Shown here: positions 46,231 through 59,036 of the stretch, one piece after another
Numbering within the stretch: the first letter of the stretch is position 1
Layout: every line of letters starts with the position of its first letter
Source: Paraspadella gotoi
Lineage: Eukaryota > Chaetognatha
Direction of reading: 5' to 3'
DNA: 64,000 nucleotides
Assembly (NCBI GenBank): GCA_051294375.1
Contig: CM119267.1
Location: 13,814,832-13,878,831 of the forward strand
Position numbers and translations under genes: made by a program
The notes under the pieces: model-generated
Databases searched by the model: none
What the model was told of the DNA's origin: nothing
Seen by the model: only the letters and a program-made list of their open reading frames with translations

Positions 46231-47515
46231 TTAGTCTGTGCTATTTCTTGTCGATTTCTGATTCGTTAGTTTTCGCTTGATCCGCCAATGAGCGTATGAG
46301 CGAAATCTTTTCTCCGTGTCGTTGGATCCGACAGCGTCTTCACTGCCCCCCCCAAGACGACGTCTCGATAAGAGATGGAGGCTTGATTCGAATAGCGCAA
46401 AGGTGGACGACGAAACCTTGTCGGCTCGCGCTTGTTGAAGACGTTGGGACCTCGGGATCTGCGACGGCGGGTTGGTGGGCATCCTCGTCAACCGTGGGTT
46501 GAGTGGCTTCATCATCAGCCACTCGGGACGGTCGGAGCGCCGTCGCGTCATCGACGAAAGTTTGAGGCGGTCGACCGAGACATCGTCGAGGCGGCCGGCA
46601 AAGTCGAGGCGGAAAAACTTGGCGCCACGAGAGACGATTTCGTATGGGCCGTCATAGACTGGGCAAGAGGGCCGCGATGGGCGTCCGCGCACCAGAGCAA
46701 GATGGCATGTTTTGAAGGCGTCTGGAAGCTTCTGGGGGGGATCTCCGTGACGTGTTCCGTCGACTGGTCGAAAGGCGTCCACCTCGCGCCGCAGGGTCCG
46801 CAGCAGCGGCGTCCGGATCGGGCGCAGCGCGCCCCGGGACGAATTCGGCCGGGAGCGCCAAGATCTTCTCCGAAGACCAACTCTGCCGATGAAGCTTGAG
46901 GTCGGCCTTGGGCGATGATCGGAGGCCCAGGAGGACCAAGGAGCTTGTCGACCAATCCGCGCCGGATAATTTGGCGCGAAGCGACGCTTTGAGGTCCTGT
47001 GGAACATCTCCACCATTCCGTTTGCTTTGAGGATGATACGACGTCGTATGGTGTAAGTTGGCGCCCAGAGACGCCGCCAGTTGGCGCCATAGTCGGAAAC
47101 AAACTGAGCGCCGCGATCCGAACGTTATGTTGGAGGGGAACGCCAAAACGCGCGACCCATCCGATGGAGAAAGCTTGAACCACCGTCGGCGCCTCTGGTC
47201 ACCGGGGAACCGGTCCACCACGGTAAGGAGATATGTGGCCCCGCGAGAGACAGGCAGCGGTCCCACTAGATCCACATGAACGCGTTGGAATCTTCTGGAA
47301 GGCGGGGCGAAACTCTCCAGCGGCGCCGAGGCATGGACGCGGACCCTCGACCTTTGACATTTGAGCGCAGCCCGCGCCCAAGCGGCGACTCCTTTCGTGA
47401 CGCCGAGACGAATCTTTTAGAGATAAGCGACTTCGACGTCTTGATTCCCGATGAGACATTGTACGGTCATTGGCGCATTCGTGGGCATCTGAACTATTGT
47501 AATGTTGAGTAATTT
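46231..47515 (-). pseudogene. Gypsy-type integrase, inverted copy C
   Basis: Minus-strand counterpart of 19,700-21,014. The GPY-type module and the tail frame are readable; the region before HNLSHPG is altered (the inverted sequence here lacks ~20 bases found in A and B). It has the shared zinc-finger frameshift. The 261-codon frame 47,016-46,231 covers the catalytic Glu to the C-terminus with local frameshifts compensated. Confidence 0.8.
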
Positions 47516-48212
47516 CTGAGTAATGATTTTTTACTTATTTTTTTAATTGTAAATCTTAAGTATTCATTTATATAAGTTTCAATTAAAAAAAAATTGCTGT
47601 TCCTGACCCTGACATTCTTAACTCTCTTGAATAATTTTGTTATATTTGGATCCCAGATAATTCTTAATTTATAGTATAAATAATTTAATATTTTAGAAAT
47701 AATGAGATAATCAATTTATAATAATTATTTTAAAAAAAGAATTCGTTTTTTAATGAAGATGAATATGGATACTATAAGAAAGGTTGTTTATAATAAGTTA
47801 AAATCAATGAATTTTATGAAACTTAAATATAATAAACTCAGTACTTTGCTATACAATGAGAAAGAAAATTTAAAAAATATTTTATCCAATGAAAAATGGT
47901 ACAGCATTTATTTGAGTCACACGCGAACGGATACGAGGGTAGATTCTGAACAATATAATATTTTAAACAATCAAATAAGTTTTCGAATAGATATCCTCTC
48001 ACAAAAATCGCCCGTTGATTATGACTTGGCCAGATGGACGGAATGAGATTAAAAGAACCTACCTTATGAAAAGTGACGTAACTGAGTTAAAAAGAGGTTG
48101 AAAAAAATCGCATTTTATACGATTACGTTCAAATCAAAATTTTCTTAGAACTTCCAAAATATAGAGAGTAACTAGTGGTTTAACCTGAGTACGAGATATG
48201 TTTTTAACTTTT

Positions 48213-48310
<98 letters not shown>

Positions 48311-49822
48311 GAGAGAAGTTTCATAAAATTCAAATGAGGGACGGAGGTCGAATCTACAACCTGGAGAAATCGTCTTTTGGTTGTTGCAAAAAAGAGGCTT
48401 TTTCGAGAAAGGTCTGCCGACGGACGGAAGCGGATAAAGGCCCTCAACGCTGATTTATGTCGCAAAGGGAAGTTGCCAAGGTTTAACGACTGTTTTTTAA
48501 TGTCTTTAGGAGGGAATATTGAGACGGGAACGAAACGAAAACCCAACACAAAACAACTCTCGTCAAACACTTAAACAGAAATCACAGTCTTTCCGCCTCA
48601 TTGAAAAATACCGGAATGTTCAAAATAGTACGATTCAATTAAAAAAAGTATTAAAAATCAATAAAAAGTCAATCCTGGCGGCTTCGTCGCGTTTTTTGGC
48701 CCTCCCACCCTCCCCCCCCCACATTCCTCCACCGTTTTTATTGCACAATGAACAAAATACAAAGGCTCCTTGTATTGTTACGCAACGCGACGCAGGACGA
48801 GGCACACAGTGCATTTCGGCTTCGACCACAAGCCGCCGCCCCGCCGGAGGGTAATTGGCCGGTAGCGCGGACGCGGTGCGAGAGCGCGCACTGACTCTAA
48901 AAGTGAAACGGAAACGACTCGACGGCGCGCGTTTCGATGGCCTCGACGACGCGGGCCGACCGTCCGCCGATCGCCCTGCCGCCGCGCCGGTGAAAACCGG
49001 TAGCGTTAAGGGGATGAAGAACGCTTTTCCTGCAGAACAAAACGATCGTCAAGGGAAAAAAGATGAGAAGGGAGGTTTTTTAAGGAAAGGTAAAGGGGGT
49101 AGGAGTGGATAGACATGGGTACATTGGGTAGGAAGATTAAACTGGGTAATGTGGCAATTGAGGAAAAAGAAAAGTTTAACGGGAAATAAAGATGGATAGG
49201 TGAGATTATTAATTAATTAATTTCTTCGTTTTGACGTATTTTTCATTAAATGTGGTATCCGAAAATTGTAAATGTTTACTATAAACTGCGAGTAAAAAAA
49301 AAACAATGAACAGAGAAAAGCAGAAAAAAAAGAATAGGCGTCTGATTAATATCACACTGCAAGCAGAAAATGAAAATAGAAAAGTAAATATGAAGTTTAA
49401 GGAACAAGGAAAGAAGTTTCTCGTCTCTTCCCTATTTTTTTCTAATTGTTTTCACGCGCGTCCTTGGTTCGCTGTAAGAGAGAGAGAGAGACAGGAGTTA
49501 GGCAGCGAGGCGTTACCGTCGTCTCTCGCGTGGTATTCGCTTCCGACGCCGTCCTCCACGTCCCTTAGCCCACAAGGTCGCGCTTACGCAGGTCGCGCCA
49601 CGTATGCAAGGACGTAAGAACTAGCGTCACGCAGGCTATTAAAAATTCGAGTCACGTCGACTGAGGCGCAGAAAAAGGATTTGCAGAAAAAAATTTTCAT
49701 TTTTCTCTCGAACTTTTGGATCGGAAAGAAAATGCGGATTGCGAAACTGTGAATTTTTCAAAGTCATAGCCTTTGGAGGAAATACTTTGAAGAAACGTGT
49801 GAGATCGATTAATTGAGGGTAG

Positions 49823-49826
<4 letters not shown>

Positions 49827-49876
<50 letters not shown>

Positions 49877-49927
49877 GAGAGAGGAGAGAGAGAGAGAGAG
49901 AGAGAGTGAGAGAGAGAGAGAGAGAGA
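49827..49927. repeat. (GA)n microsatellite
   Basis: Inverted counterpart of 17,256-17,363, shorter and interrupted. Confidence 0.9.
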
Positions 49928-50079
49928 ACGAAATATATATTACAGATTTATAGAGAACAGAGAGTTTAGTATTTGATCGTTGATTATCCTCAGAATTGTT
50001 AAAGAGATAAAGACAGTTTGCTGACGATCTTGCCACAATTTTTTCCTCGAGCCTCAGGTTTCCAGTGACGACAAATAGA

Positions 50080-50405
50080 ATCGCAATCGACAGATTTACT
50101 TCAGAACATAGGTCATAATGTATGTAGTCGGGAATTGTCTCAGTCAACCCGCCTATAAGCATGACACTTCAGTTGTGACCCTGTGCCCATTGAGTAAAGC
50201 CATCAGCTCATGACCACTAGGTACCGACATAATCCCAACCCGGAACCACCCTGCGGGAAGCGTAAGCCGCCTTGGGGTGCGGAAACCCTCAAGGCCTGGT
50301 TCCAAGTACAGGACCCGTTCAATGGCTGCTGAGGAATAAAAGTTACGCATAGTATTCTTCAGCCCACTTAGCGCCTTATCCACATGTATACTTTTTCTGT
50401 AGACT
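50080..50405 (-). repeat. Dispersed repeat G, inverted copy
   Basis: Best-preserved copy of the open frame in repeat G (87 codons, 50,416-50,153). Confidence 0.6.
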
Positions 50406-52248
50406 CTCCTTCTCACCGTGTCTCCCGATTCTTCAGGATGAAAAATGACGGTAATGAAGGGACGCGGAGTGAATTCCGACTACGACGACGAGACGCCTTC
50501 CCTCGCCCACTCTCAGGCTTCCTTCCTCCCGCCCCATTTTCTCCTTCGGCGCTAACCTCGCAGCCTCCCCACGCGGCGATGACGAACGCCTCCCCGGCGA
50601 CAGCGGCGTCGTTTCGACCACGCCCGTTCGACTGGAAAGACGACGACGCCGGGGAAGCGCCGGGAAGTCGTTCGGCGATCGGCGAACGCGAGGAATCTTA
50701 AAAGGCGGCGATGGTGAGAGAGGATCGAAGGGTTCTTCGATACATTGACAAAGTTGATGCCGAATCGACTAATTTAATTATAATTGACCTTATAATTCCT
50801 TTTTCTCTCCCCACACCTTTTTTTTGCAGTTGCCCCTTTCCAGACATCCTCCGCCTCTTTGGATAATCCCATCACAGCGCTCCAAACTCCCGTCCCTTCA
50901 CAGTGCCTCTTTCAGACCTGCCCTTGTCCAAGATCGCGCCCAATTCGGAATCCGTTCCAACGTTAAAAGAGGCTCCTGGATATAATAGTAATATATAACT
51001 AAGCGACAAACGAAGTGAAATAACAAATACGTAAAGAATCGGTTCAGCCACATAAAGCAACAAAAACACAAAATTAAAAATATAATAATAATAATAATAA
51101 CATTAACAAAAACAACAATAACAATAATAAAAAGAATAATAATTTGAGAAAACGCATTTGTGCAAAAACGGACGTAACCTCGAGTGCTCTATTTTTTTCT
51201 CTTCGGTTTGCCTTCCGTTAAAAAAAAAAAAAAAAACAAGTAAAAATATAAAGAAACAAAAAAAAAAAAAGAAAAATGAAATGAATAAAAAGGATACGAC
51301 TCCGCACGTTGGAAGATAAAATCGATCGTGACCGACTACGACGCTCTTTCGCTCCTTCAGCGACCCCCCTCCTCCCCCTTTTCCTCAACCCTCTCTTCGT
51401 CGTCGACGCGCGATAAGAAAAAAAAGGGCGAAAGACAAAAAAAAACAAAAAAAAAAACACAACATGACAGAAGGAAAAAATAACATAAACATAGAAACGA
51501 GGAGAGAAAAAAAAACGAAAGAAAAAAATCGCCTCGTCGACGGCTAACGCGACGAGGGCGCGTGGCGAGCGCGTTCATCGAATCCTTTCCCCCCACTGCG
51601 GCGGGCGGCGTCGGACGCCGCGAGTCGACCCTACGCCTCCCGCAGCTTCGCCCCGGTGCCGGCTTTTTCTCTGGTTTCACGATGCAATTAAGTAAATGAC
51701 TGGTCGAAGGATTTTCGGTGCTAATTAGAGTCCGCGTGCCGTCGAGAATAAAGTTAGACTTTGTTCTATCGATCAGAAAAAAAATCTCTCTTTCATTTTT
51801 CAATACTAACTCACACCTATCTCTCTCTCTCTCTCTCTCCCCTCCTCCCTCGAAGATCTTTTTGTCATCCGCAACTCTAACCGCACATTGAAAACTACAA
51901 AAACACGTCCTTCCCTTTTATTCTCTCTCGCTCTTCTCTATTCCTCGACTCAAAAGAAAAGACGCGTCACTCTCTCTCTCCTCTCGTTTCAGGCGATTTC
52001 AACCTAAAGCCTGCTCACGCCACGTCCATCATGTAAAAATCTAAGAAAAGGATGGCGTTACGAGGAGAGGTGCTGTTTGGCGAACGGAAAACCCCCACCC
52101 CTTTGACGAGCGAGAGAGAGGGAGTGCTTAAAAAAAATATATAAAAAAACTGCGAGAGAGAGTGAGAGAGACCCCAAAAGCGAGAAGAGGCGCAGGCACT
52201 GTAATGGGGCTACAGGCTCGCGCTGCGTCTTGCGCCTTCGACGTCAAC

Positions 52249-52342
52249 ATCTAAAGCTGCGGACCCGAGGCGCAAAGATCAAAGATCGGTTCAAACTCGA
52301 TGGCAATCTCTACTTTGCATCATTGGATTCACTGCTAATACG
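52249..52342 (+). pseudogene. SLC6 exon 1, broken copy C (start codon lost)
   Basis: Plus-strand counterpart of 14,903-14,805, five bases shorter, with AACATCTAAAG at the start site as in copy B and the CGGTAGG donor intact. Confidence 0.8.
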
Positions 52343-54559
52343 GTAGGCCAGAAACACAATGAAAAATAACGTGGCGAAACGGTCTCGTGCTGATTTTGTC
52401 CCTTTTAAAATTGTTTCTGAGCCAAATTAATTGATTTTTACTTTTGGTAATATGTGCGATATACACTATTCGACATTACTGTGTCTGTCATAACCCTTGA
52501 CCATCCAACAAAAAGCTAACTAGATGAAGCAATATAGCTCGAAATGCTTACAAAATTTTTAGACCATTGCTTTTATAAATGGAAAAGAATATTATATTAT
52601 TAAGACAAACTTTAACGATAACTTAATAGTTAACCGAAACCAAGATGAATATTTTTTACCATCATTTACTCAATTTATATAATCATTAGCTTGTAATTAG
52701 TCAATTATCTAATAACTATGACAAATTCATTTTATTTTTTTTTTTTTATGAATAGAAGTTTTCTCTGCTACTCCGCTTGTGTCATAATATCTAATATTTT
52801 AGTGGTATATTCAAAAACCTTATATAATTACTATATTTTTCACTTTTTTTCAATTCTCAAATAAAAACAACATCATAAAAACATTTTAAATTAATAAAAA
52901 AATTGATTGAATGATTTTGAAAAAAAATATTTGAAACTTGAGAATATTGGATTTCAGTTAGGAAAACATTTGCAATTCTAAAAAAATTAGCCTCTACCTT
53001 TCAATTTTTCTAGAGGCTGATTTTTTTTTTTGATATTTTGATTTTCTATACAAAACCATTATTCTCAAATGAGCATAGGTCGGACGAACTTTTTTTTTCA
53101 AAACAATTGAAAAAATTTCAAAACTTTTCTAATTAAGCTTTGTTGGGGACGATAAATAATATATAATAATATAAGATGGGTACATCTGAAAGTGATATGT
53201 TTCAAAAGGATGAAAAAAATTTTTTCAAATTTATTTTGAAATTTAAGTATTGTACACTTTACCACTTACCGCTTTGCCAAAAAAAATTTTTAACAAAGAT
53301 TTGTACTGCGTAGTTTAAAAAAAATTTATTTTTAAAATAACTTTGAAGAAAAGAGGTAGCAAGATGGGGGTGGTATCAAATTAAAGCCCTAATCATGGGA
53401 CACCTTTATAAAAAAGTTTTATTAAATAAATCCATAAATCTTTACACAGCTTCTGTTTAAATCAGAGTTTAAAAGTATAACAGTTTTTTTACTAAAAATT
53501 TCAATGCATTTGAATTTTTTTCTTTTTCTTTTGTAATTGAAAAGGAAAGAATGAAATTACATTTTATTACTATTAAATTTTCTTTATTCCATACAATTGC
53601 TTATATTTTTCAGTAAAGTAAAAAACCAAGCAAAATTTATGTTGTAGCTTTGATAAAATGTCTTTTTAAATATGAAAATGATAAATACAAAAATGTTTTC
53701 AGCTGATATAAACAGTCTGGACGTCTACCTTCTTGTCTGTAAAAAATCGGTTATTTTCATTATCTTTTAACTGCAAACAAAAAGCTTGACACACTGTTTA
53801 TTTATCATAATAAAGTTTTTAAAAATTACATCGCTGGCAACATATTTGGACAAAGCAAGACATTATATTAAATTGTATGATAATTTTTCTTTTAAATATA
53901 GGGCAAGGAATTTAATTCTATTATTTATCATACCATTTTTATTAAGAAAAAATATTTATCGCTAATAGCCCATTGGAAAGGGTTCATTGACTGACTTAAT
54001 GATCGAATTTTTTATGTTCCTTACAGCCCCCAATTCACAAGATATAAAAGGTCATGATTCATGTCAGTATGTCCAGATTATCTGTATCCTTTCTGCAACC
54101 TGCATTCCGATTTTCTTTTTTTCCTTTCAAATGTATTAAATAAAAAAATTATTTGAGAACAATCGGCGTGGAGGATGCCATTGGTAAGCCCGATAGAATT
54201 TTTACATGAGGTTTTTTCCATCTATTTGAGACATTTGTATTTGAGACAACTATTGGTACTTAATTTTTAAAAATTTTTTTCTATTACAATTCATGATAAA
54301 TATGAATAAGTAACTTTTTAAATAAATTTATCATCTTTCACCCTATATTCAGTCATATATAAAAACAAAAAAGATTTTTCATGATATTTTGTATTATCAA
54401 ACATATGAAACTATAACGTTTCGAAAAATAAAAGAAATATAATAATATTGAACAGTGATTTTTTTTTATGCACGGAACAGTAACGTTACGCCCATTTTTG
54501 CATTTGTCTTAAAGGAATTTTTTTTGGGTTAAATTAATCATATTCATTATTTTTACTAG

Positions 54560-55261
54560 ACGAACATCTGGAAATTTCCCCTACTTGATGTACACTCACG
54601 GCGGCGTGGTCTTCCTCATCCCGTTCCTCGCCATGACTCTCCTGGTGGGCCTGCCCATCTATTACCTGGAACTGATGCATCGGGCAGTACTCCGGCTACG
54701 GGCCCAATGACATTTGGAACTGCATACCGATCGCCAGCGCATCGCCAAACGCCATGTGCGGTCTCTGGCATAATCTTGGCCCTTTACCAGAAACGTCATC
54801 TTGGCCTATTCGTTGCTCTACGATTCGCTTCGGTCAGGACCCGTTCCGTGGATGAGTTGCGACAACTACTGGAACACAAACAGCTGCGTCCCGATAACTC
54901 GGCTCAAGTCAAAACTCGCACGCATATCAGTATCACCAGGCCCAGCCAATTCGCCTCATTAGGGACCTTTTCGAGCGGGACGCCGGTCGGTGGCCTATCC
55001 ATTACCGAACGGCTCGCCGTTTGGCTATTCGAACCCACGACATATGCCAGACTTGGGCGCCGCCGCTCACCCGCCGCCGCCGCCGTGCGACGGCTGTCGC
55101 CACCGACCACCTCTATCAGAACGTGAGCGCGTTTACCGCAATCACCGCGGGAAGATCCGACGCCACGCTTGTTTCTGCATGATCGATCCGAAAAAATGCG
55201 ACCCGCGGTGTATAACGTATTGCACAAATGCTCAGGAACTCACCAAGCCGTGCCTATGCAG
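54560..55261 (+). pseudogene. SLC6 exon 2, broken copy C
   Basis: Plus-strand counterpart of exon 2 with acceptor TTTTACTAG|ACGAAC and donor GCAG|GTGATT kept. Frameshifts begin in TM2 (CTGATGCATCGGGCAG). The last ~40 codons, with the cysteine cluster of outer loop 2, are again in frame with exon 2 of the intact gene. Confidence 0.85.
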
Positions 55262-55351
55262 GTGATTTTTTTTTAAATAATACGTCCTCTCTACTTACGG
55301 TTTTCTTGATTAAATTGTCACGGCTCGAAAGCTTGGCGCTTATTTTTTTTT

Positions 55352-55388
55352 ATCTCGCCAGACGGGCGAATGCCCGACTTGGCGAGAT
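55352..55388. other. GC-rich hairpin, inverted copy
   Basis: Counterpart of 11,735-11,772. Confidence 0.55.
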
Positions 55389-55653
55389 TTAATTCGTTCT
55401 GCTTCTTTTTGACCGTAGTCGTTGTTATCATCTCATCGCACGCTGTTTTTACATTGAAAATAGCTCAAGTGTATAACCATAAGAAGCTGAAAATTTAGAT
55501 AAGGCTACTCATCATGAGGTCTTTTAAATTGTTATATTCAATTCCTACACTCATATATTTATGTTTTATTTACAAAACAATTTTATATAGATAGACTAGT
55601 TCAACTTTGCAGCGGCTGTCCAGTTTCTCTTTTTTTCTCTCTCTCTCTTTTAA

Positions 55654-55803
55654 TTATATGAAATTGGTACCACCAATATAAAAATTATATATTTATTTAA
55701 TAAATAAGCTATCTTGCTCTGACTTTGGACAAGCTTTGGTGGTTTTAGGCTCCATCACTCTTACAAGAATAATGACAGAGCAGGTCTCTGCAAGCTTTCA
55801 ATC
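55654..55803 (-). repeat. Dispersed short repeat R, inverted block copy
   Basis: Counterpart of 11,318-11,465. Confidence 0.8.
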
Positions 55804-56489
55804 AAAAATTATTTTTTTGCATAACTTTTAAAAGAAAAAAGATAGGAGGTGGCAAGGTATCAAATTAAAGCCCTAATTATGGGACACCTTTCTGAACTAG
55901 TTTCTATAAATTTTATTTCAAAAATGTTAAGACAGGATTTGTTTAAAACCTAGTTAAAAGTATAACAGTTTTCGGAGTTAAAAATTTTAATGAAGGCATT
56001 GAATTTTTTTGTTATTCATTCGGATTTGGAAAAAGGAAAGACTGAATTACATTTGATTACCAATAAAGCTTTTTTTTTACTAAATAAATTTTTATGTATT
56101 TTTAGTTAAGTAAAAAACAATCAAAAATACATATAGAAGCATGATAAAATATTATTTTAAATATGTAAAATTATAAATTAAAAGTTATTTCAGTTTAATA
56201 TAAAAAGTTGGATGTCTACCTTTTTTTCTGTGGAAAAAAAATATTCATTTTCATTATGTTTAACTGAACAAAAAGCTTGACCCACTGTTGTTTATCATAT
56301 TATAATTTTAAATAGATAGAAATACAAAACATATATTTTTTAAATTTTATTTAAGCTTTTATCATTTATTTTTTATATAAAACATCTAATATTTCTTATA
56401 TGGAGCAAAAGCTTTTACTTCTTTAAAGATTTGAGAGAGAAAGATAGAGAGAGATGATGTTCGGTTGTTCTGAATCTGATGAATGACAA

Positions 56490-56508
56490 TCACGTGACGA
56501 TCACGTGA
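56490..56508. promoter_or_regulatory. Paired TCACGTGA E-boxes
   Basis: Two perfect 8-base palindromes TCACGTGA begin 11 bases apart, about one helical turn. This sequence is the preferred site of USF/MITF/TFE-type bHLH-zip factors. No gene start is recognised beside them. Confidence 0.35.
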
Positions 56509-57481
56509 ACCCTCGCGAGCACGGAATGATCTTGAGACGAGAGTCCGCTGGGGGAGGGGGCGGAAGAGGAAGAAAAGGAGGAAGAAGATGCGAAAGAGGA
56601 GATGAAGAGAGAGGGAGGAGGAGGCGAACGAAGGAGACGCGTTAGAGAAGCGGCAAAAAGGAAACGAAAAGTCGGTGAGAGAGAGAAAAAAAAAAAAAGA
56701 ACCTGAAAAATAGGCTCGAAATCGAGAGACGAAGATAGCGATGATATGGCGCAAGCCTTTTTTTTTTCCGCGTGGCGCAGGGAATTTGGTTTGACGACGA
56801 AGATTAACGGTCGAAAACGAGGCTCATTAGTGACGAGCGAATTTCGATTGCAGTTACGGAAATTGGTTTCTGAAAATTTGTGTTTTCTTACACATTTTTG
56901 AACCAACGTTCGCGCATGCGCGGGGGGTTTCTTGATGTTAAAAGCGTAGAGCTCTGAATCCTATCTCTCTCGGGGCGATGCGAAAGTCATTGTCGCTGGC
57001 CTCTCACTTCCCTAAATTACCGCTCGATTGGGAAATCGAAGAACTAACGAAACTCTTCGGGAGCCGTAAAACCGGCGCCCCCCCCCATGCAATCACTGTC
57101 CGTAAAACCGGCGCCCCCCCCCATACAATCACTGTCCGTTGATTGGCTACGTTACATACTGAACAAGCGACCTCGGGTTCAAGGCTGAATTTAGTGCGGA
57201 TTACTTGGGAGTGGGGAATGAATTTGGTAGTTTTGATCTGGGGGAGGAAATATTCTAGTTTCTTAACGTGATGGTTGTGTAATGTATAATGATTGCGGCC
57301 ACAAGACGTCAGATTTGGGGCTTTTAGAGTGCAACAATGGAATAGTCATTTTGACTGTGTTTTATATGGATTTTGAATTATTCATTAAATTCAAGAAAAT
57401 TAGCGCTCATTAAATCAATAAAAAAAAAATATATTAAGTACAACATACGTTTGTGAAAGTCAATCGGATTTTTATCGTTTC

Positions 57482-57482
<1 letters not shown>

Positions 57483-57559
<77 letters not shown>
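57483..57559. repeat. (CT)n microsatellite
   Basis: Uninterrupted CT tract, counterpart of 23,806-23,893. Confidence 0.95.
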
Positions 57560-57563
<4 letters not shown>

Positions 57564-58011
57564 TCCCCCCTTCTCTTTCGCTTTTATGTTTCTGTCTTTG
57601 GTTTGCCTCGACGCGTGTTTCCGCGTCTCGCGCTGTATATTAATGATTTGGCGCGAAAGCAAAAGAGTCACCGCCGGCGAGACTCCGAACCGGGTAGGAG
57701 TAATTTGTCTCGGAGAAACGGAAGGTGGGTCGTGGAGAGTGAGGGTGTACGGTGGTGGAGGGGTAAATAATGGGGTGAGGACTTTTTACAAACATTGAGT
57801 TGGTGAAAGAGAGAGTGAGGGAAGAGAGAGGGAAAAGAGATAGAGAGAGAGAGAGATATTGAGAGAGAGTGAGTTTCAAACAAAGAATTGAGAAAGGACA
57901 GTGGTCAGATTTGAAAGACAGTTGAGGGTGAGGACAGGGGAAGAAGAAAAATAGGCTAAGTTTGAAATTGGTGAAAGGTGAAAAGAGAGAGATTGAGAGA
58001 GAGAGAGAGAG

Positions 58012-58404
58012 CTAAAATCGGCTATTGCCGAGCATTCGGCATCTTCTGGCCATCTGTTTAGGGAGACCGACAGCCTCGTGCTGTCCCATGACCAGAACTG
58101 GTTCTCAAGAGGTATTAGAGAGGCAATTTACATCAAAGCCCTCGAGCCCTCTTTGAACCGTGATGGAGGACGATTCGATCTCCCTCCAAGCTATGATTCA
58201 CTTCTAAAGTTGGTGATGGAACGCCCAACGCCGCCCCAACCGCACAATGATTCCCCTGTCCCCACCCAACGGGTCAGGAGGAGGCTTCCCAGCAGACATT
58301 GGACGTCCAATGTCCAATGTCCAAACAATACAAAAAGCAAAGTAAAGCAAAGCAAAGCAAAGCTAAGCAAATTTCTAGAGAAAGTAAAGGGAAAATGCTC
58401 ATAG
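58012..58404 (+). pseudogene. Penelope-like element GIY-YIG nuclease, C-terminal fragment
   Basis: An open frame entering from a GA tract reads SAIAEHSASSGHLF, LSHDQNWFSRGIREAIYIK, then PSLNRDGGRF and LPPSYDSLL. The EH, (R)EAI.I and LNRD elements match the C-terminal half of GIY-YIG nucleases carried by Penelope-like retroelements. The N-terminal GIY/YIG strands and the reverse transcriptase are missing, so it is a fragment. After the nuclease part the frame continues with a Lys-rich tail to a stop at 58,404. The same fragment, frameshifted, is at 24,364-24,560. Confidence 0.65.
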
Positions 58405-58982
58405 TAGCGAAAGTAAGAAAGTAATCCTTTTAGTAGGAAGGAAAAGTTAAATAGAGGGAAAAAAATTTGAAAAAAAAATTGTACAATTTCAGGGGTTAAG
58501 TAAATCACATTTACAAAAAAGTTGTTGAAAACTTCGCGACTGAAAACTCGTCGAGGAAACGAACGCCCGCGGAAGAAAATAACGACTCTGGAGAAAACTA
58601 AGTCTCGAAGTTTCACTTTGATGCTGCGATGTTGTGATGCTGTGATGGTGCGATGATTGGTTGGATAAAAGATATATTAGATTCTCTGAACGTTTTTTTT
58701 TTCATTATTATGTCAGGTTTTATTAAAAAAATTTTTGGACCGAAACCAATAGCGAACAGACAGAGTGACAGTTTCTCAAGGACAGATTGACCCAAACGGA
58801 GAGAAAAGCCGAAAAGAAAACCCGTTGAGATGCAGTTGCGCCTCATCTAAAAAAAACTAAAGAATCCGGTCGCACTGAGGCGCAGTCTTCAAAGTGCATC
58901 ATTTATCGCCACCCACAACAAAAGCGGAAAACAGTTTTTTTTTAAACTACCGACTTGTACTAGAAAAGGTAGAGTTGAAAGA

Positions 58983-58984
58983 GC

Positions 58985-59020
<36 letters not shown>

Positions 59021-59036
59021 GAGAGAGAGAGAGAGA
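58983..59036. repeat. (GA)n microsatellite
   Basis: GA tract; counterpart of the more interrupted GA-rich stretch at 25,695-25,830. Confidence 0.9.

Larger units (their letters stand above)
44689..56432 (-). repeat. Inverted copy C of 10,679-22,655
   Basis: Reverse complement of block A from the (GA)n tract back to 10,679, with many small indels and without the 41,796-44,046 segment. Together with copy B it forms an inverted repeat with arms of ~11.5 kb. It ends at CTTCTTTAAAGATT, the same point where copy B begins. Confidence 0.9.

Noticed and set aside
54707-55126. A separate second SLC6 gene on the plus strand
   Set aside because: It is the inverted copy of exon 2 with frameshifts and no exon 3 in the right order; not an independent gene.
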